DNA of 64,000 nucleotides, from positions 222,001 through 286,000 of the forward strand of contig JAXRKP010000210.1 of the NCBI GenBank assembly GCA_037039925.1, read 5' to 3'. Origin of the DNA: Doris montereyensis (Eukaryota; Mollusca; Gastropoda; Nudibranchia; Dorididae). Shown piece by piece: positions 14,191 to 48,009 of this stretch; the stretch's first letter is position 1, and each line of letters opens with the position of its first letter. The notes beneath the pieces are model-generated. The model saw only the letters and a program-made list of their open reading frames with translations. It was not told the origin of the DNA and searched no databases. The position numbers were made by a program, and so were the translations under genes.

Positions 14191-14668
14191 TAATACACGC
14201 GAGATCATCTCAAATACATGTAATACACCGCGAGATCATCTCAAATACATGTAATACACCGTGAGATCATCTCGAATACATGTAATACACCACAAGATCA
14301 TCTCGAATACATGTAATACACCGCGAGATCATCTCAAATACATGTAATACACCGTGAGATCATCTCAAATACTTGTAATACAGCGTGAGATCATCTCGAA
14401 TACATGTAATACAGCGTGAGATCATCTCGAATACATGTAATACAGCTTGTGAGATCATCTCGAATACATGTAATACAGCGTGAGATCATCTCAAATACAT
14501 AATACACCGTGAGATCATCTCGAATACATGTAATACACCGTGAGATCATCTCGAATACATGTAATACACCGTGAGATCATCTCGAATACATGTAATACAC
14601 CGTGAGATCATCTCGAATACATGTAATACACCGTGAGATCATCTCGAATACATGTAATACACCGTGAT
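14186..14668 (+). repeat. Minisatellite, 31-bp unit, about 15 copies
   Basis: The unit is aatacaccgtgagatcat followed by ctcgaatacatgt. It contains the hyphenated palindrome GAGAT-C-ATCTC. Its core matches the aattcaccctgagatcac block of family B at the position where that block is expected. Confidence 0.93.
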
Positions 14669-14669
14669 A

Positions 14670-14865
14670 TTGGACGCACTTAACCGGAGTTGCAAAGAGG
14701 CAAATTATGTGGGCCTTTGTGTCCACGTTTTTGTTGGTTTATCGACGAAATCTTAATCTTTTGAACGGTGTGGAATGTGAGGCAGTTTTATTTTCCTCTT
14801 CTCAAAGTTGATGGCTGAATGGGGAAAATAGTCCTTGCCCCCCCCTGTCTCTCTCTTCCCTTTGA

Positions 14866-14909
<44 letters not shown>

Positions 14910-15435
14910 CTTATTCACCTGTGTCTATAATACTGTACATTGTATAATTGTGGTTGTAGGTATGCCTGCCCCTGTGTTCCTCTGTTCAAACATCGGGATG
15001 GTGTGGGTGACAGGAGAAAGAGAGGTTACGCGGAGTTGGGTGTGTGTGGGAGGGGGGTGGTGTCGGCGTCCGCTCGTTGATCCGCGAATCGATTAGTTGA
15101 ATTCGAGCTGGCGATGTCCGCCCGACTAGCGCTTTGGCTTGTGATTTGATGAGAATTTTATGCGAATGTTGAAGCACCACCGCCGTCGTCGTTGTCGTTG
15201 TCGCGGTGTTTGGTGGCTGATAGTATTACGCGTGTTGCCACTGCGGCGTTGTGACTGTCACTACTGACTGGCTTCACCTCGTGGCTGGCTGTCCTTTCTT
15301 CTTGCCTTCTAGAGTGGGAGTCATCACTGACCACTCCAGTGCTCTCGCACCTGGCCGTAATCTTACGGTTCAAATCCTCTCACTGGATATATTATACTAG
15401 ATCTAGTTGAATTGTTCCCCACATCTCTCTCTCCT
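14670..15435. other. No gene recognised; short CT array inside
   Basis: Noncoding by eye. A 38-bp CT array lies at 14870-14907. Around 15160-15330 the sequence is CpG-richer with GTC/GTT triplets; no exon could be supported. Confidence 0.5.
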
Positions 15436-15437
15436 CT

Positions 15438-15505
<68 letters not shown>
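15438..15505 (+). repeat. (CT)n array
   Basis: About 68 bp of CT, pyrimidine strand on +, about 20 bp upstream of a family B copy. Confidence 0.97.
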
Positions 15506-15509
<4 letters not shown>

Positions 15510-15524
15510 CCAAATGCACATTGG

Positions 15525-15608
15525 TAAACCTCCCTTTGGTAGGTCCTACTTCTTTCCTGGCACTCATTCCCCTTGCTGTTTCTTTATTCACCCTGAGATC
15601 ACCACACT
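15525..15608 (+). repeat. Family B fragment
   Basis: ggtaggtcctacttctttcc, cccttgctgtttctttattc and accctgagatcaccacac match family B. Confidence 0.65.
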
Positions 15609-15609
15609 T

Positions 15610-16178
15610 TTCCGTCTTTGTGTGTTGTGTGTGTTTGTCTTTCCCGTACGTACGAGTTCATATGGGGCTTATTTATTTAATTAAAACGAGCGATCTTCAA
15701 CCGTTGTATTTCATGCATTCAATGCCCGCAATTGGAGAGAGAGAGAAAAACAAGAACAAGAAAATCGTAATCACAAGACATTTGCCATAGCAGGTGTTTG
15801 TGTATTGGAACCGGTGCGTTTTCCTATGCACGATGATCTTTCCCAATCATGTGCGTTGCAGGTGTTGATTCTTGATCTTGAGTTGTAACCGAGTCAGGCC
15901 TTCGTCTAACATGTATGTTCAAGACTGCGAATTATTAAGCGCTCTCGCCTCTCTTTTGCTCCTCTTTCTTCTCTTCTTGCCCCTTCTGCTTCATTCCCTT
16001 CAATTCCTCTCCCTTCCGCTCTTGCCTGTACTCTTATATTAATGTACTCTCAACAATCACTGCTGTCGCCCCCTACTTACACACCACGTTTATCCATCTG
16101 GTTAACACAAAATTCTTACGCAACACAACGTCGTTGTAACCTCTAACTTTAAGCATGCTTCTCAAAGCAGTCAACATT

Positions 16179-16180
<2 letters not shown>
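15610..16180. other. No gene recognised
   Basis: Noncoding sequence with a pyrimidine-rich stretch at 15940-16030. No exon or RNA gene is recognisable. Confidence 0.5.
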
Positions 16181-16181
<1 letters not shown>

Positions 16182-16257
<76 letters not shown>

Positions 16258-16370
16258 CTGTGTGTGTGTCTCTCTCTCTCGGTCTCGGTCTGTGTGTGTG
16301 TCTCTCTCTATCTCGCACTCTCTCCCTCTCCCTGTCTCTCTCTGACTGACACACACACACACACACACGT
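16182..16370 (+). repeat. (CT)n array with GT and CA segments
   Basis: About 74 bp of CT, then alternating gtgtgtgt and ctctctct blocks, ending in a CA run at 16349-16368. Confidence 0.96.
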
Positions 16371-16668
16371 GCAAACATAAGCGTGCACACGCGCAGGCAC
16401 ACACCTAAACACCTAAGTACACACACGCACAAGGCACTAGCCCAATTCCAACATTGTTGTAGCCTCTTCGCATTTCTCTGTTTAACATCCCTCGCGCCTT
16501 CCTCCTCGTCAGACGGACTGGTGGACGAACGTCCCAGTACTGTCAGCCAGTGAATTGGAGGACACAGAAATCAATAAGCCCCACTTTCCCACAGACCCTG
16601 CCATCATTTGCCAGCTGCTTGTCTTTGCGAGGCATAACGGTTTCTCTATCAACCCTGAACCCCCCCCC

Positions 16669-16673
<5 letters not shown>

Positions 16674-16764
<91 letters not shown>

Positions 16765-16822
16765 ATCTATCTATCTATCTATCTATCTACGTATCTGACT
16801 ATCTATATCTCTCTCTGCCACA
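16674..16822 (+). repeat. (CT)n plus (TATC)n compound array
   Basis: About 85 bp of CT followed by TATC/TATCTA units; the pyrimidine strand is on +. A family B copy follows at 16880. Confidence 0.96.
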
Positions 16823-16879
16823 CAAATATACACCACCTTCCCTTTCATTTGTGTTTGATTTCATGGAGAGAATAGTGGG

Positions 16880-17018
16880 TTGTTGACGGGTGCTATTGGT
16901 AGGTCCTACTTCTTTCCTTTCACTCTTCGCCTTGCACATATCTTTCATTCTGCTGCTTCCTCTTCTTAATGCACCTGAGATCACCATAAATGGTGGATGG
17001 GGTAAATTCCAACAAAAA
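16880..17018 (+). repeat. Family B copy
   Basis: gtgctattggtaggtcctac, ttctttcctttcactcttcg, tatctttcattctgctgctt, cacctgagatcaccataaat and ggatggggtaaattcc give the full family B order. Confidence 0.75.
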
Positions 17019-17338
17019 CAATGGAGAGAATACGAAGCTCATTGGGAGTGTTCTTTTATTTGATCTGAAATGTGCATACACATTACCTTCAGTTGGATAC
17101 TCATTCACACCTAGGGCACCGAGTAAGGAAAGTAAGAATGATGCACATAAGAGCACTAGGTTGGGTTTGAAGGCGTGGTCATAATCATACAAACTTAAAA
17201 TCCTACTTCTTTTACCACTGTCTTGAGTGTAATCCTTGTAAACAGATATTATGTGATGCCTGCATTTGTTTGTTTGTTTTAGACTTGACCTTTGTGATTA
17301 ATGTCTCTTCTTGCTATTTGTCTTACCCTTTTGTCCAG

Positions 17339-39540
<22,202 letters not shown>

Positions 39541-39575
39541 GTAAGCCTTCTCCCATCCTTTAGTGTGTATATATA

Positions 39576-39577
<2 letters not shown>

Positions 39578-39671
<94 letters not shown>
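39578..39671 (+). repeat. (CT)n array after MED13 exon 29
   Basis: About 92 bp of CT starting about 40 bp after the exon 29 donor, preceded by a short TATATC run. Confidence 0.98.
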
Positions 39672-39674
<3 letters not shown>

Positions 39675-42600
39675 AATTATGACATATCCATCAAGCCTCT
39701 AACAAAATTGCTTAGTGAAATAGTGTTTTCAGTTTTTTCTTGAAAATAATGTTATTTGCCTGTCTGGTTTTATTTGGTATTGCATTCCAAGTAAATGGAC
39801 GGAAGGAAGAAAAGGATTTCCATTATTATTATTTTGCGTTTTTTGACTAAATATCGATTGGGGATCAATGATCTCAGTTTAACAATAATTGATATTTTGT
39901 TATGTCACTTTATTAAACATGCTCAGAAAGGGTTAATTTACCAAGTTTGTGGGTTTTTTTTTTCCAGTGAATTGATAATAATCAGTTCCCATCAAAACTT
40001 GAAAAAAATAATAATGAATTAGCATTGAAACAGAAAACTCCAAACCTAATGCCTAATAAAGTCTGGAGGAAAACCTTGTATACACAGTTATGTTATATTT
40101 GTTAACAATGTAATTATTGTGTTTGACTAATAAAAATTGAAATGCCAAAATGGTAAAAGTGTATCGACGGAAGTGAAAATCTAGAAATTGGTCAGTGAAA
40201 ACTCGTTAATAAATGAACTGCTGTCCTGAAATGGATTATTATTTATTATTTCTCGCCAGGATGAATTTTTCTGACAACAGAACCAAGCCTCATGCTGGAT
40301 TACTGAAATGTGTGTAGACTTATTTTCTGGAACTTCCAACCAGATAATTCAAACATTTGTCTTTTTTCTTCTTTCGATTGGGATGAAAACTGGACCTTTA
40401 ATAAATGAAAATGTGAAAAGATCTGAAATGGATTATTTCTCTTATTTTCTTTTAAACATCTCGCCAGGATTCTTCTTCAATTCACACATGACAAAAGAAG
40501 TTCAAGATGTAGACTTTTTCTTTCTTTTTTTAAAACCGCTTCATAGATGGACTTAATCTGAAAGGAAAAATTCCGCAAAACATTTGGATCTAACAAATCA
40601 TGTATCAACCTGTTGAAAATGGAACTTACAGATAATTACAATGACAGATATGTTTTGGAAAATATTTTGTTGACCTTTGACCCAGTTCTCAATGACTGTT
40701 TGCCAGTCCATTTTGTTGTTTGCAATTACCATGCCCTCATGCTCTGATTGGAAGAAAGGAATGAAGTGGGAGGAGAAGAAAAACAAATGGACCAAAGACA
40801 TTTTTGAGAACTAGCCAAACATTTTGGAGTGAAGCGGGTGTTGAGATGTATTCTTAACTGGGTGCTCCTTAATTTATTCCCCTCCCGCCACATATACACG
40901 CACACACACACATACACACTCCCACTCCTTTTCCCCTCCTTTACAAAAATGGCTACCAATTCAGCCTCATGTGATATTATCAAATGAAATAAGTGTTTTG
41001 TTGTTCTCTCTGTCTATGTGTATAGTTATTCAAATTGACAATATTATAAATTGAATAGAAGACAAATGAATTGCAGGCCAGTCTGTTCCCATCAACAAAC
41101 AACACTTTATAATATGAGCAGTCTGTTGAAAATATGAAGTAATTGAATTAGCATTGAATATCAACTATGTTTGTGATAAGATTGAGATTGTTAATATGGA
41201 AAGTCAACTCATTTCATCAACCGTATGATCAAACTGTACAAGCTTAGGAAGAAGGCTTAGACCACTCAATCACTGGCTAAAAAAGGAAATAAAGTCTCAA
41301 AGTTATGTCAATAAGAGAAAAACCAATGTCATGAAGACACAATATGATTTGTTGCTTTATGACCATTTGATTATGTGTATAAAACTTTTTTATTGCAAAT
41401 TTGTTTACATTTGTAACTGAGTTAAACAGATCTACTTTTAACAATGTACAAGGGAAATTATCAATGTGTTTTTTTTTATAAACATCTTTCATTGATTATG
41501 TATGAAATTCTACCTGAGTAAATGACTAATAAAACAACTTGCACAGAAATAGCTTGACAGTGATAGCCAAATAGGAAACTAGTTCAAAACTTTTTTCTTC
41601 TTGATCTCAACCAGAGCTAGTGTCCCTCCTGAATGTCATTTGTCCCTTTGTCCCTCCTAAAACATCACTCTATCCATCCCAAACATCATTTGTCCCTCGG
41701 CGTGGCTCATAGGTAGCCTCTCTTGCCTTGCTTCTTAATTATTTGGAAACACTTCATTGAAAATCTAGAATGATTGGTCAGTGAAACTTACTCTTCATTC
41801 TTCGAATATTTAATTATTATGTGGATAAATGAACTGCTGTGACCGAAGGATCTCGTATCTGAAATGGATTATTTCTCTTATTTCCAGTCTGCTTTGCATC
41901 ATCTGTATGATATATGTACTTGCTTTACGTTTTCTTTGCAAAAAAATACAGCAGTCAGCGTTTCTTCATTCTTCGAATATTTAATTATCGTAAGTTTGTG
42001 ATCGGTACTTCTATTTCTTATGTTGACAATGCGTAAAAATAACGGACTTGCTTCACAGATCTCCCATCTCCTCATTTGTCCCTCCCTATCTCCATGTCTG
42101 TCCCTCTTCTCTTGCACATGACATGTGATGTGCTCAGGTATGCTTTTTTCTCTTTCTCCTGAGTTCAAGATTGTTTTATTTCTTTTTTTAAACTTTTTTT
42201 TGAATTGAGAGTGCTCAAACTTCATAGATGGACTTAATTATGTAAATTATTAAAGACAAAATATTTGTGACCGGGGACCGTATAATTGAGGAAGAGACGC
42301 AGAATTTGTTTTCTACTGATTTCCAGTGAATCAAAAGTATTAAGCATGATGTGTTTTCTCTGTGATTTTCCAGTATATCTTACCCTCATTTTTACATATT
42401 TGTCAACTTTTGTGCACAACTGCTTTCATATTTCCATTGGAACATTGTATTCAGGAATTATATCTTCCTTTTATTCTGACAATGACATTTTTGTTGCTTT
42501 GGGGATGGGAGCGGGGTAGGGGGTGTCCTGCAGCTTTTCTTTGTAATTTTTCTATTGACAGGAAAGTGCTTGTACTTGTTTCCCTTTTTCTTCTTCAATT

Positions 42601-43260
42601 CAGCCTCATGTGATATTATCAAATGAAATAAGTTCTTGTTTCTCTGTCTATGTGTATACCGTTATTCAAATTGACAATATTCTAATTGTTTTCATCATGA
42701 ATAGAAGACAAATCTGATTGAGTCCCCCTCTCAGGCCAGTCTGTGGTCAGGATTTCATTAATTGAAACTATCAACAAACAGTCATTTTCCTTTATAATCT
42801 TCTATGAGCAGTCTGTCTCCTCTCATCTCTCCATTTTATTTTCATTTTATTTTTTTTACAAAATCTGAAGCATGACATGAAACGGTAGAACTGTTTTGAT
42901 ACTGCTGACTGGAATGCAGCTACGGGAACGCCTTGAAAGGAACTATGATTTGATTTTGTTAGTTTTGCTTGATTACTTGTTTTCTGACAATAAAACGTAA
43001 CGTTTTTCACAGTTTCACAAAACAAACCAAAGAAACTCTATTGTGATTATCAATCAATGTAACTATCGCAGTAAACACCTACCACCACCCTTTGTTTACC
43101 CCCTCTATACTCCCCTTTCTATTGTCAATGGGAAAGCAGACAAAAATCAATGAAAAGAGAGAGAAAAAGTCATTAAAATGCCTTGTCATTACTGCTTGTC
43201 TTATGTCTTGTTGTCACCTCTGAAAGTCGTGTTTGTGACTTGTACCAAAATATATAACTA
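39672..43260. repeat. Noncoding region with a scrambled duplication
   Basis: Ordered blocks recur between about 40176-41130 and 41770-42815: gtcagtgaaa, aaatgaactgctgt, ctgaaatggattatttctct, ttcatagatggacttaat, ctcatgtgatattatcaaat, gaaataagt, ctctgtctatgtgtata, ttattcaaattgacaatatt, aatagaagacaaat, aggccagtctgt, tatgagcagtctgt. The left copy looks like the right copy with many internal deletions. The missing last MED13 exon would be expected in or after this region, but no match was seen. Confidence 0.65.
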
Positions 43261-43269
43261 TAGATGCAT

Positions 43270-43330
43270 ATTATATTATATATATATATATATATACACA
43301 CACATATATATATATATATATGTGTGTTAT
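43270..43330 (+). repeat. (TA)n array
   Basis: About 60 bp of TA dinucleotides with a central ACACACAC segment. Confidence 0.95.
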
Positions 43331-45345
43331 AATTACTCATTTTGTAATATAATATTGAAATGTCGAATCAACTTCATTGTTAATATTTCCATTTTCACAG
43401 TGATTTATGATTTATCATGAAGAAAAACATGTTTACTCTTTTTTGTTTTTGTATGAATTTCGAAAGGAACAAATTTGTATAATGAATTGTACAGCTAGTC
43501 AAAAACAATCATTTATTTTTTACATATATGTAAGTGTATCATCATCATATTATGAGCGTTGTGAAGGAATTAAGTAAGTTTAGGTTGTATCCATTGTGTT
43601 AAGATTTTACTCATTGTATTCTCACTCACTCTTGTCTATATGATTTGAAGACGTTGTTTGTTGCATTGGAGGCGTCGGATGATGGGAAAGAAAGAAATTG
43701 TTACAATCCGTGTTAGATTACTCAACAGAATCCCCAAAATTACTTCAGCATTTTGACCATCTCGTGATTTATGCCAAACAAATTCCTTGTATCAGAGTTG
43801 GCAGTGTGTGGATCATCGTAGGGTGATACAGATACATTTTCATTCTTTCCCTACTCTGGCGTTACCCTCTCTCTCTTTTTCCTTTTTTCTTTTCTTTTCT
43901 TTTTTCTTAATCTTTTCCTCTCTTTCTTCTGTTTTGTTGTAGATCTATGTCTTGCTTTTCCTCAGCATGACCTGGTTGTTATTTGTGTCAATTTCTTCTC
44001 CAAACTCAAATCAAAATAAAACTGGCACAACTGTATGGTGATTTCTATTCGAAGCTCATATTGTCCATTGGCATGATGGTAGCAATGTCGATGCAATTAT
44101 CATCTCTCCCTCTAGAACACAAACCCACTCTTCTCTTTTTACATTTGGTTTGTGTTTGTCCTTGGGAGGGGGGGGGCTTAATACTATCAATCATTCATTT
44201 ATTTATGAGAAATGGCCTTGCCAGCAAAAGAGCAACATGATATGGCCGCTGGCATTTTGGTCACACCTGTAGGATGATGACCAGAATAAAAGCAGGCCCA
44301 CTTTTCATTCAGTCAGGCTATTCAATTTAGCTGTCATGCTCAGGTTAAGAAATGTTCTACGTTTTATTCATGTAACCATTAATTCTATGTATATGTATAT
44401 ATAGCTACTTCCCCTTCCAAAAATATGTATAAAATTCATAGCCACGAGTTTTGAAACAGTTTTCATTGGAGACGCAAAAGTTATTAGAGGTATGAAATTT
44501 GGCAAGGGACTCATCATAGCTGGGCCTTAAAGTCAAAAGCTTTCCTCTTAAGTTTAGCTTTTTTTCTTTCTTTTTTTTTTTCTGTTCTTCTTTTGTGGGG
44601 AGGGGGTGTGCATCTTTTGTAAATCTTTGAATACTTTTTCTCACCACTTCAATTTTGTTGTTTTGTGTACATAGTCTTACTCTTACAAATTTTCATTTCC
44701 TAGCCTTGACATGCTTTTTAAATTTGGTGTCCTGATTTTATTTAATATCATACATCTTCTTCTCCGTCTCTCCCACCTATGTCACTGTTGAAATTCATTC
44801 AGCGAAGACAAAATTGTACAGTTGCCCTTGTCAAAGTTTAATTCCACATCGCTGTTGTTTTGGGGTATTTTTTATATTCTTTTCTCTCTTCTTTTTTTTT
44901 CTTATCCACTCATCATTTGTTTGGTTTGTTTTACACAACTCCTAGAAATAAAAGGACTTGTTTGTTTGAAGGTTGATACCAGCCTATTTTAGAGACCCAT
45001 CCTCTTGATTTCCTCATTCAAGTCTTTTTAGGGCTGGATGTTGGGGTTTTTTGTTTGGTTTTTTTTGTTGGGGGGGGGGGGTTAAAAATAATTTTAAAAT
45101 TTGGGGGGGGGGGTCAAATTAATTGCCGATCACAATACTGTCCCTTTGAATAATTGTATAAGAAAGAAAACATTATATTACTGTTTGTGCATTTTTATTT
45201 TTATTTTCAAAGGGAAATGTTATGAAATATTATCCAATGTGAATAATGTAGTTTGCAGAACTTCACAGGCAGTTCTCTTGGAGGTTACAGAGATTCATCA
45301 TCATATGTCTTGAAGTTGAAGATTCCTAAACCAACAAACCAACAC

Positions 45346-45399
<54 letters not shown>

Positions 45400-46200
45400 T
45401 GCCATTAAAGACACCAGCTGGTGTGTACATGTAATTTTGAGCCAATTCAGTGACATGCCCTATTTCCCTTACAACTTGAAGTTGCAGATGGAGGGGGTTG
45501 GGTGTTTCATATAATGAACAAATTAGAGAAGTTTCCCTCTCGATTAAAACGAGTTTCCTCTTCTGATTTCCTGTCATCATATCACATGGTCACACAGAGA
45601 CACAGAGAAGCACAAAGAATCGTTCTTGCCCACCAGTGCTTGAAGCTTGCCCCGTTTTCCCGTGAGTTGAGCAGTAAACATTTTTCTTCCATTTCACAAC
45701 TCCTTTCACAAGCTCAACCACATCTACACAATTTTTATAATTCTTAAGTCACTAAACTCTGATGGTAGAAGTTGTCAGAAACATTCAGACTTGTTCATCC
45801 CCCAAGCCACACCCCCAGATTGTGCTAATCCAGCCCTCCTGTTTGGAAAGATATATTTATGATAAACTGATATAAGTTTAGTATTATTACTTAAATTGGC
45901 TCTTCCTCACCTAATGCCTCTTTTGTCATGATGGGGAAACTGCCGATGGAGAAGTCTAAAGTTGTTTTTAAATTATTATTATCATTATTATTCTTATGGT
46001 TATTTTTTATAAGCTGTTTTCATGCCAGTCATGTACTAGAAAATTGATTCATTCTTTTTGACAATTTATTTTACTTTTCAAGTTGTTGTAACGCACTGTA
46101 AATATTGATAAATATTGTTTGTTTGTTTTCCTTTTTAACTGCCATGTCTGTTGTTATAAGTTATTCTCTAGCTGGTCATATCATACAACAGTAGTCTTCT
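43331..46200. other. No gene recognised; one CA array
   Basis: AT-rich noncoding sequence with poly-G and poly-T runs. A (CA)n array of about 46 bp lies at 45349-45395. Short open frames show no recognisable protein, including no MED13 terminal exon. Confidence 0.55.
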
Positions 46201-46375
46201 GAAAAAAAAAAAAGCAAACAAAAGAAAAACCTAATAAATTCATCATGCAAATTCATGACTGACTTTCTTTGTTTTTCTTCTTTTTTTTTTTTTTTTTTAA
46301 TGTACTTGTGTGTTGTGTTGTAATTGAGTTTCCTTCTGTGTGGTGTGTACTATTTTTATAATATTTTTTCTTTTG

Positions 46376-46622
<247 letters not shown>

Positions 46623-46629
46623 CCCTTCA

Positions 46630-46785
46630 GTGGGCATTTGTTGCTGGGTGCTGCTGGCAAATCCCACTTCTCTCCTTTCAATGTTTCGTGTATCTTTCAT
46701 CTTATTTTCTTAATACTCTTATTCTTAATTCACCATGAGAACACCGAGCATGTTGGAAGAGGTGAATTTCAATGAAACAATATTC
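46630..46785 (+). repeat. Family B copy
   Basis: gggtgctgctggcaaatccc, acttctctcctttcaatgtt, tatctttcatcttattttct, attcaccatgagaacaccga and gaggtgaatttcaatgaaac run in family B order immediately after a CT array. Confidence 0.72.
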
Positions 46786-46884
46786 CAGTTTTGACCTTTT
46801 CAGTACTTTTGATTTTGGCAACCTCAAACAGTTTCAGTGCCCTAGAACTTTACAGTAGATCTAAAGCTCAAACTTGTCGCAGAC

Positions 46885-47020
46885 AGCGGGCGCTGCTGGA
46901 AGGTCCTACTTTTTTCCTTTCACTTCTCTTTTATTTTTATCTTGCTGTTTCCTTTAAATTCACCCTGAGATCACCACAATGGTGGTGGATGGGGTAAATG
47001 TCAATTAAACAAACAAAAAT
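46885..47020 (+). repeat. Family B copy
   Basis: gggcgctgctggaaggtcct, acttttttcctttcacttct, tatcttgctgtttcctttaa, attcaccctgagatcaccac, ggtggatggggtaaatgtca and attaaacaaac make this the cleanest full-length copy. Confidence 0.8.
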
Positions 47021-47111
47021 GTAGCAAACAAGAACCAAACCAAATTGAGTCTATAATTGTTTGAATTCTTTCTCCCAATGCACTAGATTATATTTATATA
47101 ATATAATGATA

Positions 47112-47278
47112 ACCTAAAATAACAGCAAGTATCAACCCCTACTAACACTAACAGTAACTGAATAATCGCAAACCCCAGATTAGGTCTAAACCTAAAACAA
47201 CAGCAAGTATCAACCCCTACTAACACTAACAGTAACAGTGAATAATCACAAACCCCAGATTAGGTCTAAACCTAAACA
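47112..47278 (+). repeat. 84-bp direct repeat, two copies
   Basis: acagcaagtatcaaccccta, ctaacactaacagtaac, tgaataatc, caaaccccagattaggtcta and aacctaaa occur twice back to back. Confidence 0.9.
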
Positions 47279-47339
47279 AACAAACTCAACACAGTGGAAT
47301 AGTTTCAAATGCTTAGTCAGCCCAAGGTAAAAAAAAAAA

Positions 47340-47500
47340 AAAAAGACCAAAAGGCAGACCTCGGAGAAAGTGGGACGAACGTGAAGAAGATATAAAAGAG
47401 GCATGAAGCATAGAAATTTAACTTTTTTGGAAGGAAACGGAAAATGCCAGGACAGGGCATCCTGAAGAAAGATCATCTCGAGCATCTGAACCCATACACC
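47340..47500 (+). mobile_element. LINE 3'-end fragment (decayed)
   Basis: Translation from 47345 gives RPKGRPRRKWDEREEDIKEA, then a stop. The GRPRxxWxxxxEEDI style is common near the C terminus of RTE-type and related non-LTR retrotransposons. It is short and interrupted; family assignment is tentative. Confidence 0.45.
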
Positions 47501-47519
47501 GAAAGGTAGAATGGGAACT

Positions 47520-48000
47520 GATAAAGACAGAAAGAAAGATTAGTCATAATCATTAATTTTCATAGTTTGTACAGAAAAACTGCTGAATTATGCCAATTAA
47601 TTAAAACAAAAAATAACATCGATGTAATACTAGTACTAGGAACAAAAACATGACTGAGCTCATTACAGGTTTTTTTTAAACACCAGAACTACTGCTTGAT
47701 TATTATGAAGTTTGCAGAAGAGATATAATTCAGAAGAAAGAAAAGGAGTTGTAGTTTTCACAGCTACTACAATGTATTACTAGTATTAGAAAAACACTTC
47801 ACAAACGAAATAATTCACTCAAGTAAAAGTACTAAATATTTTCTGCAAAACTGATATGAGAATGAGAGGATACAGACCTCTGATTGTTGGTTCAGTTTAT
47901 AAAGCACTTAACAGTAACACAGATATAGACCCCAGCAAGGAAATTTGTCAAGAAAATCAGCAAAATAACCCCATTAAGAATAAAAGTGCATATTTTTTGG
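47520..48000. other. No gene recognised
   Basis: A-rich noncoding sequence between the LINE scrap and the 44-bp minisatellite. Confidence 0.5.
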
Positions 48001-48009
48001 ATAGGTGGA

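Noticed and set aside
43983..44240. Terminal MED13 exon suggested by KIKLAQLYGDFYSKLI
   Set aside because: The resemblance to the VLTQLYNAIMNIL end is weak, the LSWLT and CLPVHF blocks are absent, and there is no in-phase acceptor.
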